Shown: positions 22,270 to 34,000 of the stretch, in pieces
Numbering within the stretch: the stretch's first letter is position 1
Layout of the letters: every line of letters starts with the position of its first letter
Assembly: GCA_905221605.1 (NCBI GenBank)
Contig: CAJNDS010002838.1
Span: 1-64,000, forward strand
Length of the DNA: 64,000 nt
Reading direction: 5' to 3'
Source of the DNA: Symbiodinium natans
Taxonomy: Eukaryota > Sar > Dinophyceae > Suessiales > Symbiodiniaceae
Notes under the pieces: generated by a model
Databases searched by the model: none
The model's input: only the letters and a program-made list of their open reading frames with translations
What the model was told of the DNA's origin: nothing
Made by a program: the position numbers and the translations under genes

Positions 22270-22880
22270 TAAGCTTGCTCGGCTTAGCTTAGCAGGTGGG
22301 GTGGGGCGGAGGTGGGCAGGCCCCGACCTTGCAGACGAAAAAGGGGGATGTGTGGGGATGTGGGGGGGGGTGGGGTGGGCTTGGAAGGGATGCCGATGAA
22401 TTCGCAGCAAGTCCTCTCGATAGCATGATGTTCTAAAAAGCGAGCTTGCCTGGCTGAAAAGCGAGGAGGGGTTTGGGGCGGGGGGGGGGGGGGGGGGATG
22501 CTGCATCCCCACCCCCCCACCCCCATTTGCAAAAACTATGCTCGTAGCTCGTAGCTCCGAAAGATGCAGAAAGTACTTGCAGCAAGTCCTCTCGACGGCG
22601 TGATGTTCTTGGGGGCGAAGCCCCAAGCCACTTGCAAAACAATGCTGATGCAGGGTCTCTGCAGCAAGTCCCTCGATGGCGCGGAGGCACAATGTTCTTA
22701 AACGCGACTTGCCAGGCTTCAACACAATTGGAAGGATGCAGGCCAAGTCCGTTCTGAAAGTACAGGTGCGCTTGCCTGGCTTGAGAAGGCGAGGTGGGGG
22801 GGGGGGGGGGGTTAGGATGAGGGGCGCAGGGACCAGCGGTGCATCCTCCCGCGTTTCCAAACGCAATGCTCACAGACGGC
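22270..22880. repeat. Cluster of dispersed G/C-hairpin repeats
   Basis: Three related segments each hold GCAAGTC followed by TCGA at about 22408, 22588 and 22662, a GATGTTCT or AATGTTCT stretch, a G-run (near 22480 and 22797), and a tail resembling TTTGCAAAAACTATGCTCG or TTCCAAACGCAATGCTC. The segment at 22480-22545 has the same order as the one inside the 16.2-kb element: G-run, GATGCTGCATC hairpin, C-run, then ATTTGCAAA. Overlapping Pro-rich minus frames are artefacts. The cluster lies upstream of the known exons of the OSCA/TMEM63-type gene and could be intronic. Confidence 0.75.
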
Positions 22881-22889
22881 TTCGAGCCT

Positions 22890-24370
22890 CTCATAGGGTT
22901 TCGTCGAGTATGTGCAGCATTTGCTTACGCTGGCCCGGCTTGAAGAGGGGGGTGTTACTGTTGCGGGCCTTCCTTTGGTCCTTCCGGTGAATCCCTCCCT
23001 CCCTCCTTCCATCTGTACCTTACGAAGTTGATGCGGAAAAGTCCCTTTGATCCAGCAAAATTTTGTTTGGTCCTGAAGAAATTTTTCCCGAACGCGTAGC
23101 AGAAGAGTTCCCATTGTAAAGGTTGGGGTTCCCAGGGTGTGCAGGAGGTGATCAAAGCCCACGAAGCGTTTGTGAAGCGCCTGCAAGCGTCCACAAATCG
23201 TCCGCGTCGCGCATTAGCGCCATCCTCGCATCTGACGTCACGTTGTGCTTTTCGCGCGTACGGGGAGGCACCGGGGGTGCGGGATCTTCGTAACTGTCGT
23301 CACTTTTGGAGTTTGGTTGCGCATTCGCGCCATTGACCCCAGATGCAGATCCGGGGGCATGCGATCCTTGAGACGCTCCTCCATATCAGTGTCCGCAATG
23401 GCAAGCAGAACATCCATGCGCAAACTCGTTTCAGTCAGGAGATTGCATTGAAATGATGATCATGATTGTAAAGAGAGGAGAGAGGACAGAGGATGACGGA
23501 CAGCCATAACAAGAGGAAGAAGAGCACAAAGAAACAAATGGAGATGATAGATGAGAAAGTAAAGAGGAAGACAGATATGTCTTCAGACACAGTAGCTCGG
23601 AGGTGCGCTTGCGTGTGTTATGTTCGCGGTTTACGTATGCATCCCGCCTAGAACGGAAAAGACGTAGACGAAGCCCAGAAACCACGTCTTGACCCACATG
23701 AGCCTGAGCGGCCACGGCTGACCAGTGGTTGGAATGCAAGAGCAGATGAACAAAACTAGACCCTATGATTTCCGGGCAGCAATGTTCGAACTTGGTCAGG
23801 GTCATGATAAGGATTGCAAAGCTCATTCTGCATCTACATGCCTATGTCTCCAATCAGCTTCCTCTGCCGAATGTTCCTTCATTCAAGGCCTCCTGGCTAG
23901 CTCTTACATTGTATTGATGCTGTAACTTTCAAGTGCCAGATTCTTTTGGGCGTATCCCTCACAAATGTCATCTACACCCCGGCCCTAGGTCCTGCTGTCA
24001 CACTACAGAGCTGTGAGCAACACACCAGGTGGGATTTGCTTTAGGCAACACCCTCATGACGTACATTCCGAGCCTTATTCATGCTGCTTGGGTGCATTGC
24101 CACCAATCCTTCGTGATGTAGCAGTACGAGACTTACGTCGGTGGTCTATGCAGGCAGATTGCATCCCATTAGAAACCAGCCTCCGTTGTGTAGCGCGGCC
24201 CCATGCAACCAGTATGCAGTTTCGGAATGCCTCAGGTGTTGTGCAACACTGGCGCGCACCCACATCCATGCCACTGTCATTATGTATCCGGGATGACACC
24301 AACCAAGCACACCCCACTTTTTCTGCTTGACCATCTGAAGTGCCTCGGAAGCAAGATCTGGCAAAGTACA
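22890..24370. other. Stretch without a supported gene
   Basis: Only short frames with simple composition are seen. At 23450-23580 the plus strand is purine-rich (GAGAGGA and AAGAGGAAG type). No domain was recognised. It contains the downstream region of the MFS gene. Confidence 0.5.
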
Positions 24371-24378
24371 GTAGATCA

Positions 24379-25782
24379 TTAGATATTTCGCACAGGCTCA
24401 AGAGAGCCGTACGCCTGAGACTTCGTCTTCTGCTCAGGATCCAATAGTACATCGGGTTCATGCTCGTCGTCTGTCGCGAAGAGCGACAGCAGTGATGTAC
24501 TGCTGGGCTTGTCATCGGGATGACAACTTCCTGCCACTGCAGGCAGACATCGGGCGCTGATGAACAATAGCAGCCCAGCTGATAGCTGCACCACCAGCGG
24601 CAAGTGTAGGGATGCTTTGAGCGAGTGTGTTTTGTCAGAGAGCTTTCCAGTGAGCACTGGGGACATGGCAGTGGCAAAGCCCGTACAAAGAGTCTGAGTC
24701 GAGACCGCCAAACTGATCTGCGAGGAAGGAAAAATCTTTGCGACAAGCACTGTCAAGCAGACATTGCTCAAGGTAAACGAGGACATGTAAGCAGCTGCCA
24801 AGACAACAATGACGACGGCGCTGTGGATCCGAAGATCCAAACATATCACGCATGCCCAACTCGATGCCACAATCCCCAGGGCAGGTGCCAATAGCTCAAC
24901 GTTCTTGGTGTAGCTATCAAATGCCTTTGTGGCTTTGGCGCCGATGCTGCTGCCAAGGAAGGCGCCCAGCATGGCTGCACATGCGCATTCAAGGCCAGCT
25001 GCTTGGACATTTTGACCGTCGAACCGCTGCAAGAAGGTGGGGAACCAATCGGCTGCCGAGCTTTCGGCAAAAACGCTCATACTGCCAACTGCCGCGGCCG
25101 TCAAAAAATGCAGGTTGGAAAACATTGACCTGTATTTCGCCCAAAGCGAGGAAGTCTCCTCGTCCACAACGCTATCCACAGTATCGTTAACGCCCTGCTT
25201 GGGCTCTCTGATGAACTGCAGTGCCAAGCCAGCAATGAGGCAGGGCACTCCGACAGCAAGCACTGCTAGTCGCCAGCCAGCTGCCTCCGCGATCACCGCC
25301 GCCATTGCATAGCTAAACGCTCCGCCCAGCAAAAAACTCAGTTGGTAGAACGCGATGACGTAACTTCGATCTTGAGTCGGGTAGTAATCCACCAGCACAG
25401 ACGGGAAAGTAATGATGGCGATAGAGTATCCTCCTCCAACAAAGACCCGAAGCAAGCACAGATGTCCAATGCTTGGCACGCTGGCTATCAAGCAGGTTGC
25501 AACGGATACCACTGCAGACGATATGGTTAGAATCAGCCGCCGATTGAGACCTTTTCGGCTCAGGAAAAGGCTGGATAAGGCTGCAGCTACTAGTGAGGAG
25601 ACTTGTGTGGCGGACACTGGCAGAGCTGTTTGTGCGTCCGTGCACCGAAGCTCGGCCTGGATCTGGGCTTTCAGCGGACTGAGCACATTCAGAGATGCCG
25701 AGAGCAAGGAACCTGCGAAGAGAATCGATAGCAACGCTCGCCTTGCACCAGCCTGGCGATACCCAACGACCCTCTGTTCCAT
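24379..25782 (-). CDS. Spinster-type MFS transporter, single exon
   Basis: About 467 residues and 12 predicted membrane segments. It is similar to Spinster (Spns) lysosomal and plasma-membrane exporters of the major facilitator superfamily; the substrate is unknown. Features: a conserved first helix region (LFAGSLLSASLNVLSPLKAQ), the segment VGGGYSIAIITFPSVLVDYY followed by the loop PTQDRS, the GWR motif after helix 6, an acidic central loop (DTVDSVVDEETSSLWAKYRS), and a cytosolic acidic tail. ATG at 25782 is chosen because it starts just after a poly-C/poly-Pro stretch and right before the first helix. An in-frame start at 25869 would add a Pro-rich leader encoded by the homopolymer. The uninterrupted frame is striking among neighbours with introns every 50-100 bases, so it may be a retroposed or recently acquired copy. 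Confidence 0.92.
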   Translation of the reverse strand: MEQRVVGYRQAGARRALLSILFAGSLLSASLNVLSPLKAQIQAELRCTDAQTALPVSATQVSSLVAAALSSLFLSRKGLNRRLILTISSAVVSVATCLIASVPSIGHLCLLRVFVGGGYSIAIITFPSVLVDYYPTQDRSYVIAFYQLSFLLGGAFSYAMAAVIAEAAGWRLAVLAVGVPCLIAGLALQFIREPKQGVNDTVDSVVDEETSSLWAKYRSMFSNLHFLTAAAVGSMSVFAESSAADWFPTFLQRFDGQNVQAAGLECACAAMLGAFLGSSIGAKATKAFDSYTKNVELLAPALGIVASSWACVICLDLRIHSAVVIVVLAAAYMSSFTLSNVCLTVLVAKIFPSSQISLAVSTQTLCTGFATAMSPVLTGKLSDKTHSLKASLHLPLVVQLSAGLLLFISARCLPAVAGSCHPDDKPSSTSLLSLFATDDEHEPDVLLDPEQKTKSQAYGSLEPVRNI

Positions 25783-25909
25783 TGGGAATTGGGGGGGGGG
25801 GGGGTGATCTAGAAAGGTTCGGTGAACGAAAGAACTTGCAGCCACATGGCTGCTGGAAGGGCGTCGCAATAGATGATCTCATGCACGACTCATGCATGCC
25901 ACTAGGCAT

Positions 25910-28900
25910 TAGTATTGCAGCATGCCACTTTGACTACCTTGCCGTAAGCCTGACCTGCTGGAGATGAACATCGTCAATCTCCTGATTAGCGGTCATGCTA
26001 CTTGCGACTTCCATTTTGCGGACATGATGCTGTCCCAAACTTTTTAGTACCAAGGACCAGCAAGTCATAGTCCACGAAAAGCGCCAGGAGCATCCAGCCT
26101 ATGCTCAAGCCAGTCACTGAGCGCGCCAGCACGCAACAATATCTTGTTGGGAACGCTGGCTCACATTGAGCAGAACACTTGCAGCAACTACAGCTGCCCA
26201 GGCGATGATCGCCGCCTGCACCCAGACACACAGGGCGGACTGGCTTGGGTTCAGGTTCGGTCGTCTCCGCTTCTCTTATTTCGCCCATTTTCTCCTGCTC
26301 CCTGTTGAGGCTTCAACTCTCGCACTTGCGACTCCAGCGGCCCATTCCCGTTTTGATTTCGGGCTTTTCAATTCCCTTATGCTACCTCACTCACAGGGCA
26401 GTTTTCTTTGCGTGCTCACATCTCGGACAATCCAGATAAAGGGTTCAGGTCACTAGACCCAGGAGCCATGCGTACTCCTCGGATACACATGCTGCCCGTG
26501 GTTCTGCCAGCACGTTGCCTGGAAGCGGAAGTGCAGCGCCAGGCCAGGGCCACCCACGATGCGAGTGCAAAGATTCGTAGACAGAGGGTAGAGGCGGCCT
26601 CAAGGGATGCATCAAAGGACTTAAGACACCAAGTATAGATCTTCGGTTAGCAGCCACCCGATGAATCTGTCTGTCCGGAAGGGCTCTTGCCGGTGTTCCT
26701 ATGTTTTGTCACGGAGGTGGACTTCACAACTGAACGAATTACCTGAATTCATGAATGAAAGGACATCTCGTCAGTAAGCTCCCCATCCTTTCTGAACATT
26801 TCTGAATATTTAATTCATCCTAAGCCTTTGTATAATTCACACGCTTAGATTGTTCAAGTAGTGGAATCAAGTTGGCTGAGCTCCTTACGCTTTGGGTTGC
26901 AACCCAAATAACCTCTTGAAAACAAACTCCAGAGTATTGATCCGCCGCATTCGTTCAAATTCAGGAAACCAGACCTGGCAATCTTCCATCGGCTTCAAAA
27001 ACCAACTAAACGGCGTAAACCGATGTGCTTAACCCATCAACTTGCCTCTGGCTCCGTGCACGATTAGCATGCTTTGTTTTAGTGGACACCACTTCGCTGA
27101 CTTGCCTGGCATTTCAGAGCAATTTAACAAACTCAGAGTTGCTGAGCTTCTTCTACTTCAACGTGATTCTCAGGCCCCCTACCGCTATGGGGCTCTCAGA
27201 TTAATGGCTTGGATCCTGGAAGATCTGGTATCCTGGATCGCCTGTCATCTGCTTGGATCCTTTTGGAAAAACTAAGCACTTTGGCAAAGCCAGCCGTTTT
27301 GAGTCTTTTCTCTCTGAGCACTGTAAACGCAGGCTCGTTGGGTGTTACCACTTCAAAATAGTTTAACGTTTGCACATGCACACACACAATCATATGCATG
27401 CACGCAGGTTGTCGCCGAAGACCAAGCAAGCCAAGCGACGACCCGTTCCATCAAGCTTCGGTGTCCGAAACTTCTGCTTGGAGCGGTATTCCAGGGCATC
27501 CTCCACCAAAACAAAAAGGGATGCAAAAGGCGCCATGGCTAAGCGATAGTGATAGGGTGAACTTAGTGTACTTGTGAGACTTGTGGGCCAGAGGGTGGTC
27601 AAGTTCGGCAGCCGCAGTCGCAGTCCTCGAGCCCATCAGCGTTTGTCACTGGACGCCGGAGCAAGTCGACCAAGATCCTTCGGGACGCCAAAGAGTCAAA
27701 AAGGGCCCTCAAACACCGCAGGGAATCTCTGCTGAGATTTGCCACGCGATTGCCACGTGCAGGCACGCACACAGCTCGTATCGGCTTCCAAGCGTCACAA
27801 GAATCAGAATGACCACGGCCTTTGTGAGCGTTCAGGGCCAATGGCAGAATCGTCACGTTCAGCACGCAACGTATGCAACCCTGCAAGTCTGGTCCGAGGT
27901 GCCACGAGCACCGCCGCGATCACATATAGGGCCCAAGCATACTTGCGAGCACATTTCCTGCACATCAGCACCATGTCATGCGATAACCTTGCAACATCTT
28001 GTAGCCAAAAAAGAGATGTGTCTCTGGTTACCCTCAAGGGCGCCAAGCCGCCGGTCTCGGGTAAGATAGAAGAAGCTTCCGCACTCCACGCACGCGTCCT
28101 GAGTGTACCAAAATACGACGGGGTTGTCCACTTGATTTCACTTGAGTCACTTGCAGATTCTCCTGGACACCTGGTGCGATGGTAATGCCGTAATGCCTGC
28201 TGACCTCACCAAGTGTGACGAAAACTGCCGAGCCAGGTTGCAGTGCCATCTTGACTCGGCACCTCACTCAGGACAGGCGAGAGGCTAGCGGCTCCAGTTG
28301 ACTTCGCTACGGCAAGCGGGGACACTCGCATGCGGACGCACAGTAAACCAGAAGCATGCATTCCGCGCCTCGCACCCGTCAACTACTGCTCCACGGCATG
28401 AGCCAATATCGGAATCCCCAACGGGTGCCTGGCAAAAGGTACCACATAGCTCCCTCTTCCAACTGTTCGTTGAACAGCTGACTCTGGACATGAACCCCCT
28501 TACAAACTCCTGCACTGCCTGACTCGAACGGCCCCACAAAGCGATCTCGCTCGAACCCGGTTTGAGTCTTTGTCAGCTCCAAGCCCTCACTAGCTCGCTC
28601 TGCGCGGCAGCCCCCGCCCCTGCCTTTGGATTGTATTTTTTGCAGGAACCCTTGGGCACACACATGGAATGGCAAAAGTCCTGCAGCAATGCTCGAGACC
28701 AAGGCAGAACGCCTTTACTATAAATCTTTAGGTGCAAAAACCCTCCCGCCCTCGCAGTGACAGGAGTGCGCTCCCTCAGAGGGTCCCGTGTTCTAACGAC
28801 TTCTTTCAGAGGAGCCATCCCGAGTCCTTCATCAATTCGCTGCTAGGGTCGACATGCATTGGGCAGCTAGAGGGGCATCTGGCATCCAAGGCGAAGGAGG

Positions 28901-31040
28901 CCTGGCATCCGAGCACGCTTCGTATCGCTTCATGAAAAGACGGGAAGACAAACTGGATGCTACAAAGAGGCCGAGTCTCGTCCGCTACTAAGGCATCAAA
29001 GGCACATTGAGTTTCATCAGCTCGCCGCAGGGCAAGTGAGTGATACTGCCTCGAAAAGACGGTGGAGGTGCAGTGGTGGAGAAAACCACCCACACACACA
29101 CACACACACACGCGCGCGCGCGCACACACACGTGCACATGCGCCCCCGCGCACGCGCTCACCCACACCCTCGCGAACGGGCACCCCCGCACCCCCCTACC
29201 CCCGTACCCGCACGAGCTCGCACAATAACACGAGCGCACTCGCAACAAATCAGATTCCTCTCCTGCCCCGCCTTCAGGTGCGAGGTTGCTGGCGTTCCTG
29301 TGGGGGGCCACCGAAAACATTCTCGGCGTTCGAAACTGCGCTTCTCGCAACTCACAACAGCAATTACACACCTAAGACGCTGAAACTCCACTTCCCTGCC
29401 GACGGGCCGCCGGTGTCTTCCACTGGGGTGTTTCTCCAGCTCCAACATGTCATGCGGCCCCTTCAAGGCCTGGGAGTCGGAATTGACAGCCCTAAGAACT
29501 ATAATGATAATGAGAATCAGAATTCTTCCATACTAATCATGGTTAAATACTGGACTAGTAATACCAATAATTGTTCTCTTCCTGCCTGCAGTCAGCTCCC
29601 CTCGCTATCGCTGTCTGGTTCTACATGGGTTCTACTGCACCCTATCCATCAACCTGAGGTCGACCAACGCCCGGCACAAGTCCTGAAAATCTCGATTTCA
29701 GGTTTGGTGCTGACTCCAGGAGCTCCCCAACTCTGTTCAGCCTGAGCACACATGAGGCACGGCCAGCGATCTGTCTTTGTAGCGGGTGTTTACGGTTCTG
29801 TGCTCCGGCAATCCCAAGACAGATGCGGCCTCCTGGCACGCTGTGGGGCGCAGAAGAACAGAAAGATCGCGTCCCAGCCAAGGCACACACTGCGCTGCAA
29901 CAACACGCCGCCTTGCGCCACAAATGATTTCCAGCCTCGATGTCCCCAATCCATGAGCACAAGTGTATTTGGAGCACTTTTGTGTGATCTAGGTGCAGCT
30001 GAAGAGCTCTCACCGCTGGTTTCTGCCACGCAGACGTCCTCTTTCGGGGTTGTTTCTGCCAGTGCCTGATTCTCCATACTTCGCCGTACATGAGCTGCAT
30101 CGGAAACAATCTCTTACACTGCTTCCTGCCGCAATATGACACTACAGATGCCGCCGCGACCTCCAGAACTACCACTCCGACACCATGTGCCCAGCATGTC
30201 GGCGCACAAAACTAGTATGCCAGCATTCCTGGACCAGTTGACAGAACACCGAATGCCCTGCACCGAGGTGCCAAAGCAGAAAGAACAACTAGTATCCTCA
30301 TGTCTGGCATGAAGGAGCGGTTGAAGTCCTTGGATGGAAGGCGCAAATGGAACCATCATCCACCTCCCATGGCACTTGAAGCAGCCTTTCAAACGCTCAA
30401 ATCTGATAGCCATGCTGCCCGGCGCCCATTGAGCGCGGCAGGAAGAAGCCTTCGCGTTGAGCTCACTGTTGGCCATTAACATGCCAAAGCTTTGAGCACT
30501 GACACATCACAAGACTCACAATAAATACTCCATAATACTCCCCTTCGGCCTTGTAAGGTTGTTTTGCCAAAGTGGGGACCACAGAGGCACCCTGTTGAGC
30601 CCAAATTGGCCGCTTGTGGGTGCAGCAGCGTCAGGATCGTCTGCTTGCTGCTTCTCATGCTTCAGGTTTAGGGCCAGATTAGGGCTTGGAATTTAGGGTA
30701 ACTTGGGGGGTGCTGCAGTCTGAAGATACCCTCTGGCACATCTTCGCTAGGCCCGGTCAGCAAGTGTAAAATGTGAATCCATCAATGCTCCATAAAGCGC
30801 AGGCGTTCTCACAAAGAAAGGGCGATTTTCCCCATGCCTTGTGATGACATGCAAGGACGCTCGGCATATTCCGTCATCTGATGGTTGCCCTCTTGTTGAA
30901 CTGTTGAACCCAGAATACGAGTACATGCAAAATATTCTGCGAAGATGTTCATTGCTTGCACCATTCTGTGCAGGGCGGGAATTTTCCAGACATGCCTGTC
31001 GGATCGCTTCATACATGGTGGGTAATTTTGGTTCAAAACT
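25910..31040. other. Long stretch with only weak candidate exons
   Basis: Minus-strand frames at about 28230-28080 (VFVTLGEVSRHYGITIAPGV), 29440-29370 (HDMLELEKHPSGRHRRPVG) and 30077-29960 (starting with ATG, MENQALAETTPKEDVCVAET) are protein-like but match no family I know. The CA/CG tract at 29086-29160 and the TTTAGGG-like repeats at 30664-30700 are the only other notable features. Confidence 0.35.
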
Positions 31041-31047
31041 TCCCAGC

Positions 31048-34000
31048 TCACTTCGGATTTCGAAGCACAAGAATGACCTCATGGCACGAACGCATTGCCG
31101 CTGATACCGAGGGGCTGTGCGGCAACCAGTCAGGCGTCACTTCTGGCCCCGGAGCCAAAGCAGGAAACTACTGGAGCAGGATGGTAGTATATGATGCTCA
31201 CATGATGCTGGCTGCATAGCCTGTGCTGATCACCACCGCGATTGCACACTATTGTACCAACTTGCGCAATTCCAGTCTCAGGCCGAGTGTCCGAATCGCC
31301 ACGCAGAAACATCTTGCTAATGAAGCCTGGGTAGCAGTGGTCGTGCAGGAAGCTGGAGATAGTGAGGCATAACAAGCAAGGGCTTCAACGGTCCAACGGT
31401 GATCAATGGTGGGGCTTTGTTCACTTCCTGATCTCCTGATCTGCATCTTTGCCAGCAAGGCACGATCTTTGTTGACCGGCTTGGCCTTCTTCTTGCCCCC
31501 ATGCCTTGCTTGGAAACACATGCTGCAGACACAAAGACATGACACTAAAACAAACATACGTGCGTCAGAGCACACAGCGGGAACGGGGGGGTGTCAGTGC
31601 AAAAACTCACTGCCCTATCGCATGTCCATTGTCAGTCATCGACGATGCATGGGCATTGGAGCATGCCCATTTTCAACTCTTCTGTTGCAAGTGCAGGACT
31701 TTTGCTAGGCCCTGTATGGCCCTGTCCTCGTGATCGATACTCTCCATCCAACACCTCTGTACCAAAGTGATTCCCTTGAAACCTTTTGAAAGCTTCAGCA
31801 GCCCAAACTTAACCGGCGGTGCCGGGAACATAGTCTGAAGTTCGTTCATCTGCAGCTGAGCGACGGCGTCTCAGTCCACATCTCCCTGGCGCAAAAAGGC
31901 AGCCGCCCATTCTTCATCTGCTTTGTTGCATCACCGTCCCGAGTCCCGAGGACAGAAATCACAAGATCCCCTTCCCCCTGCCTCACATTCTCCAGGACCA
32001 TGTTTGAGTGCCGGTCGAACGCCTTCACTCGGGCCAAAATCTTCCGATTGTTGCGGCAGTTGATGAGCACCTGAACTGCAATGCGCTGGGGTGCCTGCCG
32101 ACAACTGTCAATCCCTGTCCTGGCTTAGGAGTCCCGACGCCGCTCAAACTTTCTCGCTCCCAGGCGCCTGCGAATTGTCCTTGACACACTTCTGCAAGAC
32201 AGACCTGAGTCGCATGAATCGCATGAATTGATATGAATTGCATGTGGCCTCATTCTGAGTGAAGTACGCTGCAATCGTTTACAGAGACACTCCCACTGAC
32301 TCCCACAAGCTGCCATGCCTCATGTGACACATGTGTGCATAGCTTTTTCGCTTCAGAGCCCATCGAAGAGATCCGCCATTTCAGCAGCTTCCTCGTTCAA
32401 GTCTTCGTTCACAATTTCAAGGCCCGTGTGGCAGTACCCTGCACAGTCCTCCACCTCGATGGCTACATCTTCCAGGGGCAAGAACTCCCGCAGAAGCCGC
32501 AGCGTGGCGGGGGCGATTCGGGACTCGACCGCCTGCCTGCAGTTAACCAAACCAAACTCATCTAAACCTGACAACATTCGTGGCTTCAAGGTTCCCAAAA
32601 CTGTTGGACCCACAATATCTCTCACAATGATCCCAGCAGTTACAATTAAAGTAGCACGCGCGTGCAGGTCCGAACCCATGCAGGGGCCTGGACGTTCGTG
32701 AGAAAGGATTACAAAATGACTAAATCTTTGGTTAGTTTCCAGTTGACAAAGAAAAGTGTTGCTGGTATGGGGCTGGTGCTGTTTACGCAAGCACCAGAAA
32801 TCACAAGCATGTGGTAACTTCAAATGATAGATGGTGAACCTCCGACATAACACGCAGAGCCATGCTTGCTTAGTGCTTACGGACATCGGGCTAGGTTGGG
32901 CGCGATCGGTCCCAGTCCGGATGCCTTGTAAGCAGAGTTTGCATCGCAATCAGGAGTACTCTTAAGGTTGAGGTTGGTGCTCCTGTGCTCCCCAACCGAA
33001 GCACTGAATCAGCCAAGTTTGGCCGGAGGGAACCCGCGCAAGGCAACGTGCATGCCCCTTTCGAACCACAGGTACTACCAACCAGGCGCTATACATTTGA
33101 GACTCTTCTGGGCTTAACTTTCAGCACCACAATGTACCACAGCAGTTGCCACTTGCAGAAGAAACCCCCATATGAGATGACAACTTAAAAACAGAGGCGT
33201 CCGGGAGGTCCGGGGGGGCCTCTCTGCGCTGTGCAGGTCCAGGGCCGCCTCGAGCGCCTCGGAGGCCTCGAAGGCATCCCGCAAGGACTGCGCCAGGAGG
33301 TCGCTGTACCAAACCTGCCACGACTCGCTCCGTGCTCCCCCCCCCACGCTATATTGAAAACACACATCCAATATGCCGCAAAGTTATAAAAAGGAATTGG
33401 GGCCCCCATAAGCACCGTGCACAGGCATCTCTGCCTTGCAAAAGGCTCTAAGCTCAGGGGGCTGCTGTCGGAGTATGCGAACCACCTTGACAACTTGCTC
33501 GTCGTAGGACGCAGAGGCCCGCAGCGGGGCAGGAAAAGGGATCTGCGCCTCACCCTCGAACCACAGATTGATGCCTGGCAGCGTGCACGCTGATGGGGAA
33601 TTCTGAGCTCATGAGACCATGTGCTGCAAAGATCTGGGTCGGCGGCAAACACGGCCAGCAGCTCCATGGAAGGGCCGCACACGATGCAGTGTCGTGCATG
33701 ACGAAAAAGCAACAAGGCGTCTATCCAGCGGCGGCACGCACGAGTCCGCAAAAGGGAATGGGAATATTTCCACTTCCCCTCCATCACCCTCCGTCCAGTC
33801 CGGGTTGAGGTATAACAAAACGGTCAAAACCCGCCGCGCATCAGAGCTTGCAGGCAGGTCGAAGTGGCAGGGAAACGCCCCACCAGAGCCAGAGTTGACC
33901 TGCACCTTGGCCTGCTCGAGCCGATCAAGCTGCAACCTGGTTTTTGTTCCACTTGGTTCCACTGATATGGGTTATTTAGGGGTTGCCGTAGAAGCTACAA

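Noticed and set aside
22225-22866. 213-codon minus-strand Pro-rich frame
   Set aside because: It runs through the G/C-hairpin repeat cluster and has no domain outside the repeat-coded residues.
29062-29745. 227-codon plus-strand frame starting in a CA/CG repeat
   Set aside because: The first third is simple-sequence translation and the remainder has no motif.
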